Source: Apostichopus japonicus | Lineage: Eukaryota > Echinodermata > Holothuroidea > Aspidochirotida > Stichopodidae | Reading direction: 5' to 3' | DNA length: 64,000 nucleotides | NCBI RefSeq assembly: GCF_037975245.1 | Contig: NC_092576.1 | Location: 45,748,111-45,812,110, forward strand | Shown: piece after piece, positions 37,301 to 47,200 of the stretch | How positions within the stretch are numbered: position 1 is the stretch's first letter | Layout: each line of letters begins with the position of its first letter | Notes under the pieces: model-generated | Seen by the model: only the letters and a program-made list of their open reading frames with translations | Database searches by the model: none | What the model was told of the DNA's origin: nothing | Position numbers and translations under genes: made by a program

Positions 37301-38764
37301 TCATATTATTATCATGATATTTCTAACAACCACATTGTAGATAGAAACACTTAACAAAGCATGATAAAAGAGAGCATTAGAAACTTGTATTCTACACAGA
37401 ATCAAATAATAAATAATAAAAATATCAAATTACACGCAAGGAAAAATGTTGCTTTATTTTTTTGAAGAAGAATGTTTTAACAGTTTTATATATGTAGTGT
37501 TTGCAATTTTATTTGTAAAACAAAACTTAAACTATATAACATTTTGTTTTCACACAGATTTTCTTATTGTCTACTACCATTGCACTTGAATAAAACGAGT
37601 GTGCTGTCGAAATTACAGGAAAAAAATATTGAAGGTAATAATTAACACCTAATTGGTGTCTGATATGTAATTAGTAATAATAAATATTGCTTTTGCATTC
37701 ATAAAAATATAGTACATAATTAAATAAATCAATAATGCATGTAAAAATAAATTTCGTTTTTTTTTGTCTTTTAGTTCTTTGGTATCCATCAGTTGTCTGG
37801 TATCAGCTCAATATTCAGTCTGGTCATTGGCAGGTTCGGAATAATTAAATAATTACTGCAATTCTGCTTACTGACAAGTATAAACTACTTACAACGTGTT
37901 TGATAATTACCTTCCGGTCTGGTTACTATCATTTTAATTGATCACTTTAGTGCATCGCTATTGGAAGTTATGTGTCTTTGAAAGCAACGGACTTAATATA
38001 TTATGATGGGTTACTCAACATAAGCAACGTAATGCATAACAATAGTTAGTTTGTTGTTCTAAAGAAAAGAACGAATAACACCAGGTTTAAAATTCACTAA
38101 ACTTACTGCCTCATATCGAAGCCAAATATTCATTAAATATAGAACATAGTGTTTTTGAAAAAGTGATATAAATAACTGCGATAATGATTGGCGTTGCAAT
38201 CATAATATTCAGTATAAATAAGGAAAATGTATAACTTGTTCATATAATCGTTGTGCTCAAGTTAGATTTGTTAGGGATGCTTGAATTGTTAGAATGTACT
38301 GTTGTCAGCGTTTGATAATTACTGTTTTTTGCAAGAATGATACCTTAAGCAAAATTAATTATTTTTTTTATCAAATAAATTGTTTTCGTTTCAGCATAAA
38401 ATTGGTTACAATGATCTGACAGAGGAAGAATATAACAAAGAGGTAAGGATTGAAATTTTTAAATGATTGAACAGATGTTTTTTGGGTAGATATTTGATCG
38501 GAATGAATTTAAATTTAAAGTTTTGATGAATGTTACCGAATTATTTTGCCATCCATCACCATGCTGTATGACGTCACTTCCGTTTCCATATCTCAGTAGA
38601 ACAGCGCGCTTTTCCAGTGAGCTTGAATTTAATACCGCTTTTATTGACATATATTTGTCCTTAAAATTGGCGCTCGTGTACTAAATTACTATTTGCTACC
38701 ATTTTTTAAAATCATTACGTATTTGCTTCACCAGATTCTTATGTTTGGAGAAATGAAGAACCAG
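31280..38764 (+). CDS. NLR-B: Ig-type transmembrane receptor fused to a NACHT ATPase
   Basis: Thirteen exons read as one frame: 31280-31334, 31629-31952, 32159-32797, 33040-33387, 33693-33830, 34087-34127, 34527-34554, 35225-36753, 36972-37180, 37558-37634, 37775-37833, 38395-38442 and 38735-38764. They sum to 3525 nt (1175 codons) with no stop. Order: signal peptide; Ig-like domains 1-4 (to about residue 455); stalk; helix at about 479-500; short cytoplasmic linker with YEKV (Tyr514); NACHT with Walker A GYGKT at 609-613 and Walker B LDAFDE at 684-689; LRR-like segment; W-rich tail. The last splice is unresolved; candidate 3' exons lie to 42391. NLRs normally have an adaptor domain at the N-terminus, so an Ig/TM front end is unusual. 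Every junction agrees in phase, but no transcript confirms that one mRNA spans them all. Confidence 0.78.
31629..31952 (+). CDS. NLR-B exon 2: Ig-like domain 1
   Basis: Phase 1-1 exon. VVSCQF supplies the strand-B Cys and IHWY the core Trp; DGSLVINRVAIKHETTFSV is the E-F region. The usual second Cys (Y-x-C) is replaced by FSV, so the canonical disulfide cannot form; an extra Cys (GGRCKSP) near the start might substitute. Confidence 0.75.
32159..32797 (+). CDS. NLR-B exon 3: Ig-like domains 2 and 3
   Basis: 639 nt, phase 1-1, encoding two Ig-like domains without an intron between them. Domain 2 has ELICKVE, VLTWKL and TMLVCDA; domain 3 has MKLYCSG, VVWEKK and HHEGLYSCVFG. Several N-x-S/T sites (NLS, NLT, NFT, NVS) are consistent with an extracellular location. 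An extra Cys pair before domain 2 (CGCIEDVC) resembles one before domain 4. Confidence 0.82.
33040..33387 (+). CDS. NLR-B exon 4: Ig-like domain 4
   Basis: Phase 1-1 exon with SLTCSVSG, LEWRPF and LTLECRVVGE. The preceding GCDHTKYC repeats the extra-Cys motif of domain 2, pointing to internal duplication of Ig exons. Confidence 0.8.
33693..33830 (+). CDS. NLR-B exon 5: stalk and transmembrane helix
   Basis: 138 nt, phase 1-1. A Thr/Gln/Pro-rich stalk (TEQTNPQP) is followed by about 22 uninterrupted hydrophobic residues (IIIAVIAFVIIVMIILGLTI) and then FFK. This is a single-pass type I anchor placed between the Ig domains and the NACHT exon. Confidence 0.85.
34087..34554 (+). CDS. NLR-B exons 6-7: juxtamembrane linker (34087-34127, 34527-34554)
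   Basis: Two tiny exons (41 and 28 nt) restore phase 1 before the NACHT exon. Together they read RCWSKTTHHSDIYEKVPMIP then QEP. The HSDIYEKV stretch places a Tyr with hydrophobic +3 residue just inside the membrane, a possible SH2-type docking site. Small exons are the least certain part of the model, but both have good splice sites and correct phases. Confidence 0.62.
35225..36753 (+). CDS. NLR-B exon 8: NACHT ATPase domain
   Basis: 1529 nt, phase 1 to 0, the same length as the NLR-C exon at 44691. In order: IIEAEPGYGKTTL (Walker A); VLLILDAFDEYPD (Walker B with the D-x-x-DE pair); VILTTRSAYLPRHF (sensor-1 region); NPVLGDLCQVPLFFVL (GxP-type segment); RFYHSLFCEWYAAHYVA (winged-helix end region). 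All residues expected for nucleotide binding and hydrolysis are present. The frame is open well before the TTG at 35251, so the exon begins at the acceptor GCAG at 35224, not at an internal start. Confidence 0.9.
36972..37180 (+). CDS. NLR-B exon 9: LRR-like segment
   Basis: 209 nt, phase 0-2. FKELWIEQNGARITEQ and VFLYILKCERLSSIS fit one degenerate leucine-rich repeat, completed by FSYCLLP in the next exon. Paralogous to 621-829 and 47015-47223. Confidence 0.8.
37558..38764 (+). CDS. NLR-B exons 10-13: C-terminal tail
   Basis: Exons 37558-37634 (77 nt), 37775-37833 (59), 38395-38442 (48) and 38735-38764 (30). They encode FSYCLLPLHLNKTSVL, WYPSVVWYQLNIQSGHW, HKIGYNDLTEEEYNKE and ILMFGEMKNQ. 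The pattern W-x-P-S-V-x-W-Y is shared with NLR-C. The last exon ends in a good GTAATG donor. Confidence 0.75.
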
Positions 38765-41700
38765 GTAATGTTGTTAAATTATTTAAGTGTTGATTGTCGA
38801 TTCTTTCACTTGAGTGGCATTGAATTGGATGTCGGGTTTGTCCAATTATAGACAAGACTCAAGTGTACATCGTCATCACACATATTATATACATAATGAA
38901 AATTGCTGTGGTTATCTATTAGCGTGTGGTACATATGTGTGACATAGAATATGATGATACGGTAAGGAAGCAAGAATATATATCACTCGGCATAAATACG
39001 AGAAATGAAATAACATGAGAAATGCATATGTATTTTAGATCCTCCTGCAAGCAGGATCTCGCGAAGAAGGCATCGTTGCCTTATCAAAGCCGCAAGCTCA
39101 CCGAAGCCAGTCTCTTAGATTCATATGTAACGTCAATGATTGTGAATTGTCAGTTGTCAACAACTCTGTAACTGGACGACATACATTAATCTTGGAGTGA
39201 CTCGAACTCGGGACCTTCTGATGGAAAGGCACCGGCGTTCACCACTGAGCTAACACTCCCATATGAAATGAATGAACATATTGCTGTAAGGTTAAGCTAA
39301 AATAGTAAAAGATTATACCATAAGTTATATTAATGCGCAAGAAACACCGCTGTTGTAATAATTTAAAGTATTGTGTTTATCGATATTGAATATGTTATTC
39401 GAGTGTATATGTAAAATTCACACCACAATTTTTGTTACCATATTTTGTTGAACTTTCACTCCATAGAATCACACCAATTGATTGTGAACGGTTCGTCGCG
39501 AGTGATGTATTTGGACAATAACCAGGGACATAGCTTACTACAACAGCTAGCATTACAAAATTGGATCTGTTTCAAATCCAACATTGTGGTGCCAACCGGG
39601 TCTGAGGGTGTAACCTAGAAATGAACTGCACGGCACTACTTGTTTACACTCATTGATTTTCTCTGATTTTACTTGGAGCCGCTCTTCATATACCAAGGAA
39701 AAAACTATGGGACCCGTTACACAAGGCATTAGCTTTCGTTGATACTGAAATTGCACTCAAGTATGATCTTTGACTTGAATCTCGAAGTCGTGTTAGGAGA
39801 TAAGGATTGCAAAATTGCTATATAAACCATCAAGATGGACGTTTGTAAATAAATTTAATGAAATTCAATAAACAACATCGTACTTCTATATAATATATAT
39901 TACTATACGTCAACAACGCTTGAAATTATGAAAACAATGTTGCATCTTAACATACATATAGTGGAAAAAAATTACCGCTGTTTTAATACATGGTTGACGG
40001 AGTACACAGGAGGTATAATAAGCGTTAATCCAACGTTTTGTTTTGAGCTTAATAAATTAAATTTACTACAATGTTCTACCATATAATCTGCAATGTACTT
40101 CACACTAACAACGCTTGAAATAATAAACCATTCTCAAGACAATCAGATTACTTGATGCTTGTCCAGAATAAGTGTGATGGCAAGAAACACCGCTGTCGTA
40201 AAGAATGTTCGAAGCTTACTTTATTTAAAAACTGAATGGACTTGACAAACTTTTTTTATGACCAACTAGTAGTGGTAATGTTTGCATTAATGTGTTATTT
40301 AACTTTACAGACAGTAAATGCACATAATTGCAATCTACATTGGTGTGTAATGCAGATGCTAAGGCTGATAATGTTAAGCAAAAGCCAAGTAATTAACAAC
40401 TTCAAGCCTAAAGAACAAATCCTATTATGCATCTTTTATCAATCAATTGTAAATACTGTTATGAATTTTAATAAGTTTCACTCTAAACTCATCATGCTGT
40501 AAATATAAGGCTATTGTTGATTATTACATGGAAAATTCCGATAGGTTGCTTGAGTTTACTTTCCTTTCCTTATTTTGTTATTCGTGTTGTATGAGCTATA
40601 ATGGACCTTTAATGTAGATGGTCAGTAACTAATTGCTATAACGGCAGTGGTGTGTATATGATCTGAAAGGTATTTGGCGGGAGGGGTTAGTTATAATGCT
40701 CAAATTATGTTCGTATTACCAACTAAAGCAGTGTCCCATTACGGTAATGGGACTCATTCTGGTTGTTATCCTGCACCCGATCGCGACCTTCTTCCACACT
40801 AAGGATTGCTCTGGCTTAGACATCAATTACAAATTTGCAACAGTAACATATTTGTAATTACCAGGTAATCAAGATGACAAGATGATCTTGACAAATACAG
40901 ATCAGGTAAGTAATAATCTGAATATGGAAATGGTTATTAAGGACATCCATAACTGAAAGGTTAGTTTCAAGTGTTTGCACTACCTCGAATAGAATCAACA
41001 ATAGAAACCTGTCGCAAACAGAGATTTATTTGGCAGTAGAGCTCCGAACAAAAAATCGAGAATGAAAGGTGAATTGACTGAAACTAAAACAAAAATTACT
41101 TCTAAGAAGTAAATGCTTCTAAACCAGATACTTTCCCAGGGTTAAAGAATAGATGATATAATAAACAGACCGAGTGTCGCCATAAATTACTAACATATTC
41201 TGAGTATTTTTTTATAAATTGAACTTGAAGATCTATGATCCTTATTTTAAGTTATTTATATATATATTATTTTTCTTTGCTATATTTCCTATTGTATGCA
41301 TTGGTATTACTCTATCATTGATTGCTGAATGTCATATGTTCTTGGTCTAGTTGTTTTGTTATATAACTAGTTTGTTTGCTTCTTCTACAGAAGGGGCTGG
41401 GGGGGGGGGGAGGGGGTTCCTAAGTCTTCTATTGCGTTTATTATATGATATATTTATGATTTTTGTAAAGAATTTTAGGTTTTTAGAATTTCTAATAACG
41501 TTTCTTACAAGAGAATGGCAGGAAATACATAACTCCAATATTTCTCACAGACGTATAAGTACATTTCAATGAAGAAAACGAAAATTAAATGAAAATTAAA
41601 GAAATATCACGTTTTGGAATGCTGCTGGACAAAATGTGGTTTCGTTTTAGTTCGTGTATCATTACGGATAACTGTAACACATCGGGGCCATATAGACAGC

Positions 41701-44236
41701 TTCATCGCTTCTGATGACACGACCATACCTCCTCGTATATGTACTATCCTACGTGATAGATTGAGAAAAGCCACGTTTGTTCATTGGTCTCTCACTTTTA
41801 AAGCGTACTGCTTATATCCAATTGTGTAACAAAACATGGGAATATTGGGAGTGATTGCAATGAGCTGTAATACACCAACATCATTGAGGGCGCATCACTA
41901 TTCGTAAAATGTTGTGTACAATTGGTGTGCTAATAGAACGTTAACATTTCATAGCAGAAAATGCGTTGCAATGATATTTTTAGAGCGCCATCACAGCGTA
42001 ATCTCTTAAAATGTAATTCCGTAAGTTTCGTAAAGACTTTAATACAATAGAACCTTTCAGTACTGCATTAAAATCAAATCCAGTGTGGTTTTTCAATGAA
42101 TAATTTCCGGCTGAGTTAAAGAAAGCAAGAGGCAGTAATGTAATTGAACTATATTTCTGAATTATAGGAAACGATTGACAACGTCTTTATGATACATGTA
42201 ACATTTACTTTGTACGGTACATGAGATTTTTATTCGAGAATACCCAAGCTGATGTATAATTTTTGGGCAATTACACTGTCTGGACGTATACGACACTACA
42301 GCTATAAAACCATGTGTTACAGGAAACTATCAGCAAGGTTGAACAAGATTTCCAGCAAACAATCAGCAAACAGGTCATCAGAAATAGATAAGGTAGAGTG
42401 TTGGTCATAATCGCCTCTCAAATAGGTCTGGTAGTAATGTAAGGATTAACCAAAATTGTATCTGGCAATTGGTGATGTTAGGACATATTGCACGGTATTG
42501 TCAACGTAGCAGAAATGATCAGTTTCACCGTAGGGGCGTGGCCACGAGTGGGAAAGAGATTTGTACACTTTATACTTCTCTAAACTACACAGATCCAGGA
42601 CTACGGGGAAGAGAACTGGATTTTAGGCCACATTCTTAACGTTCTTAAACCATGTGTCATAAAGTAAATGTTAGTTAATTGACTCACGGTACTTCTGAAT
42701 ACGTATAAAGTTATTGCAAGGTGAAGATAAATAATGTTTCATGTTCGGCCCATGTAGATACCGGTGCTGCCATATGTGTTGAAAACGCCTCAATAATAAA
42801 ACACTCGTCCATGGTAAATACTAAAATTCTGAACTAGGATAAAGGCTTTATCAGAACTGTTCTTAAGAATGAGGGTAGCTGTAAATACATTGATTTTAAA
42901 TACTTTTGCAGATTAAATTGTATCTTGCACATGGGCTCCAAACTGATTCCATCATTAGCACCGATTTCCTCCAGGCTAAATAGTTTTTTAAGATGTTAAA
43001 TAAGACAAATATGAATTTTCATTACAAGAGGTTATACCATTGGCATAATACGAATTTAACGATGTGCTCACCGTTTGAGGTGATATCAAATTACCTAATA
43101 TTAACATATTGTCTAGTGGCAGAAACAACGAATCCACAGATCGACACGTTATTGAGTTTTTAAAGATACTTCAGAAAGAGTTGACCGTAATGCAGATAGC
43201 ATAACGGCTTCTCAATGAATCAGTTGGTGCCGATGGGGCGTAAGCTCGGTGAAGTATTATTAAACATACGATATGTATAGATCAAAAAGCAGAGGTTTAA
43301 AGCATGCATGAAAGACAAGCCGACTATTTACATAACAAAAGTTACATATCTTGCCTAACTATATATACAACATGTTTCATTATATATACTGAACCAGTCG
43401 CATACATTGTTCTCATATTTTAGTGTGTTTGAAGCCATGAACACATGAATGACTCACAATAACTGATTGTCTTTGTCACTTAAAGACTTCATGTACCTAA
43501 CTGGTACCCAATGCTTCAGTGGTAATGATGCAGTTGTGCTATCATGACACCCCCACCAAAAATTCAAATGTCTTCAGTCGAAAGCGGTGTTCGCAGGATT
43601 TCAAAGATAGCGTGGGTTCCTATCACTCCCTCCCCCCTATCCCCCGTTCTTAGGCATATTAAAATGATGGAAAGGCGAATGTGGGATTTGCAAAGAAGGA
43701 TTGTAGCACCTTGGTTTTTGAAACCGACTCCCATGAAGAGTGGTGAGGTGGCCCTCTTAACCCCCAACCCCTCAAAATAAGAGGTAATATAAAATTGTAA
43801 TTTGTTCTAATCCTTTTTTGGCTTATTATATCTAATAATAATGGAAATTAATTCTTCTCGACTCAATGAAAAAAAAAAACCAAACTGAACGATTTTACCC
43901 TGACTCAATATGTGACGGTGTGCACGCTACAGCTCCACAATAAATGTATTTGAGTTGAAGATTAACATAGTACGAACATGCAATACGTATTTGTATTATC
44001 GCCATGCTCTCGCACAAGACAATCAAACCACCAGAGGAGACCAAAGTCCTTGGTGATAACAACCAAGTCAGGGTTTGCATAAATAGTTTAATATCGTTAA
44101 ATATTATTTTATGTTTGCTCTTTGTTAAGTGGCTCGCAATGTAGAATACAAAGTCCATCTTGGTATGCACTGTACAGTATCAAGGGGATGGTTGTCGTTT
44201 CTGTATGTGAACACACCTACTGCATAAGCAACCAAG
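38765..44236. other. Region between NLR-B and NLR-C; possible NLR-B 3' exons
   Basis: Two weak terminal-exon candidates. At 40879-40902 an eight-codon block (MILTNTDQ) lies between AG and GTAAGT. At 42323-42391 a frame after TGTTACAG encodes ETISKVEQDFQQTISKQ with a stop at 42389; it would join in phase 0 to exon 13 and looks like a short coiled coil. Apart from the SINE-like block at 39.0-39.3 kb the rest is stop-rich. Confidence 0.4.
39038..39262 (-). repeat. tRNA-derived SINE-like sequence
   Basis: On the minus strand the 5' end GGGAGTGTTAGCTCAGTGG carries a consensus box A (TAGCTCAGTGG, plus 39242-39252). GTTCGAGTC (39199-39207) is a consensus box B 34 nt further on, as in Pol III promoters. 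The cloverleaf T-stem does not pair, so it is not a functional tRNA gene. About 140 bp of unrelated body follows and ends in the self-complementary ATCCTGCTTGCAGGAGGAT. No clean target-site duplication seen. Confidence 0.65.
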
Positions 44237-44242
44237 ATGGCT
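44225..44242 (+). promoter_or_regulatory. Strong translation-start context of NLR-C
   Basis: AACCAAGATGGCTGAC: A at -3 and G at +4. This supports the nine-residue leader exon as a real start rather than a chance ATG. Confidence 0.55.
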
Positions 44243-47200
44243 GACGTCAAAATATCTGACGGTAAGTTCCTCTCTGTTTCTGCGTATTGTGTTTTGATCT
44301 GTTTGGGCTTTAGTATAGACTTTTGTCCGCATTATCGTCTACGAAACTTTAAAGAAGTACGTTTAATTTCTTCTGACGGATATAATAAAGAAATACTCGA
44401 ACAGATTGACCTTGCTTTACATGAAATGAAAACTGCGTTATCGATGTCTTATATTTATCGTTTATAACAATTGTAACAATGGTATTTGTTACATAATTAT
44501 GGATAATGATGCAGCGTATAGTTTACTAACTTGCATGATTATGTTATTAACTATCACAGTCCAGATAATTAGGGTGACGCCATTAACAATTATTACAAAT
44601 GTACCTGTAATACGTAACATAATTCATCTCCTTCTTCTGTTACTGATTGAACTGGGTTTTTATATATTTTTTCTTATAATTCTATTATAGGAAAATACAC
44701 TAGATTCAAGACTGGTTTGAAAATACATTACGAGTCATTATATAGCACAGTGCAACCAGTTCCATGCATTGGCGGAAAACGTTACCATGTAAATGATTTA
44801 TACCAGAGCGTTGGTGTTGTATACCTTAAAACCAATAGGCCTGCTTATAGAGGCCCGCTATGGGATCGACTCGAATCATATCATAGTATTTTGAATGACG
44901 AAAGAGTCAAATCTGGAAAGCGTATCATCGAAGCCCCTCAAGGATATGGCAAAACAGTACTGGCTCTTCAATTTGCTTTTGATTGGTGTAAACAAGTCAA
45001 GGATTCTCCAATGAAAGATGTCGATATTTTCATATTTGTTCAAGTAAAGAAATTAAGTTATGTAAAGTCTTTCCCAAAATTAGTCAAAAGAATGTTTTTC
45101 CAACAAGACTCTAAAATTACTGAGAAGAACGTCCACAACATTCTTCTCACGTCGAAGTCAGTGTTGTTGCTGGTTGATGTCGGTAGAGAAGATATCGGTA
45201 ATTACATTAAAGAAGGAAGTGACTTGGATCGCATCATTCAAGGAGAGGTGTATCCAAATTTCGAAGTCATCCTAATGACGAGACCGTTATCACTAGAGCT
45301 AGAACCGCAAGTGAAACGTCTGAAACTTATTGGTTTTGACAAGAAAGCCCAGGAAAATTACATTTCTAAATCTTTACTGGACAGTAATCAAGCTAAGCTA
45401 GAGAAGACGAAAAAGATCATTCTAGATAATCCGGTTCTTGGTGATTTATGTAAAGTTCCTCTACTGTTTGCAGTGTTTTCACACCTAGGACATGGGAACG
45501 ACAACATCTCTAACTTTACCACCCTTACCAACTTTTTCAATGAGATCATAAAATCTTTCCATCAGCAATTTCGAAAACACGGTGCGTTAAGTGAACAGTT
45601 TAAGCACATGGACTTATTCGAAGGTGCCCATCTGAAACTAAACAAAATGGCTTTTGATAGACTTGTAGAAGACAACGATAATGCTGAGTGGGAACTTGAT
45701 GAAATAAATAGTCTCTTGGATCGCAACTTTATCGAAAAATACTTGAAAACAGGAATTCTCCAGCTGGATGAGAATATCCTTGTTGAGTTAGATTCGACGA
45801 GCGATGGAATGCAATACGAGAAGACTGTTAGGTTTTATCATAACATACTAACTGAGTGGTACGCGGCCCATTATTTGGTGGAGTCTGTACACAAAGCCGA
45901 TGAACTGAAGGAAGAGCTTCAAGAAGGTTACGTCTTTGACGTATTGGACAACTTTGAGCCATCTCAAGTACAATGTCTGTATCGGTTTGCTTGTGGAATC
46001 AACTCTGCGGCAGCGAAACACATCATCAACTACCTGCAGGAATATGAAGACAATGTACAGTTCAGTATGTTGTGTAGAGTGGAACAGACAGGAAGCGTGG
46101 ATGGAATATTGCAGAACATCAAAGAAATGTTCGCACGGGAATTCCAAGTTCATGACAGGGATTCCGCATTCGGTCAGAGAACCTACATACAGTTAATGGA
46201 AATTGCAGCCAGAGAAAAGGTAACTTATTTGATGTTTGTATAACGATTCATTCATTGTAATAATGGATCCAATTTGTATAATTAACGTATGACACATTAT
46301 GTGTTGTACATGAATATGATACATGCATGCAGAGTACATGCAAATATTACTAATTCAAGTCGCTCTGTATTCTTACTTTCGCCTTTTTTACATACTATAA
46401 ATTAAACATAGATACCCTAACACGTCGCAGAAAACGTTCCTTTCAATCTTGTTTTAAGATACATTTGATTGCAAATGCTTGGTAGGTAAAGTATCCACCG
46501 AATAGTTATCAACCACCCAGAAACGCCTTACATAATGTACACCCGAGGCATTGCTTTAATTTCACCTATATAAAGTGTGTAATGTACCATAAAGTCAGCC
46601 CAGGATTGTTCTTATCTGATCAAATTGTTTGCATTTCCATCGCCTCAGGAGGGTAATTGTCAATCCCCAAGACGTTATCAAAATAACTGCGATAATTACC
46701 TGATAACAAGAAACGCTTTGAGACACGAAAGGATATTCAAGATTAATAGTCGCAAGCAATATCTTGCATTGCTATTTTCCTTGATATCTTTGTTTCAAGA
46801 CCGTAGGTAATTCCACAGAATATTACCTAATATTAACTAATGTTCGGTTTAAAAGTTTTTAAATTTTGTTAACTCAACGATAATTGGAGGACAATTATGA
46901 TGATTTTTAATTAACATTGGCTGTTTTCATATTATTTTATTCGTATTTTATCATTTATCATATTTTTTAATTCAAAGTATTATTTTAAGTGTTTTGGCTA
47001 TTTGTCTTTGACAGATATGTATCTCGCGCCTCTATCTCAATGAAACATTCAACACAGTATGTATGTATACGGGTGATATCATACTTAACACACATGTTCG
47101 TCTCCCACCTCTGCAAACTCTGGAGAGTATTTGGATTGAAAAGAGCAGGGTTTATTTCCTAGATGAAGACGTCGATGGAGTATTTTTCTATGTATCCAAC

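Noticed and set aside
39193..39262. A functional tRNA gene on the minus strand
   Set aside because: Box A and box B are good, but the T-stem and acceptor cannot both pair and no anticodon arm is evident; a SINE head fits better.
40236..40502. 88-codon plus-strand open frame between NLR-B and NLR-C
   Set aside because: No recognisable motif, no conserved counterpart in the paralogous loci and no matching splice phase.
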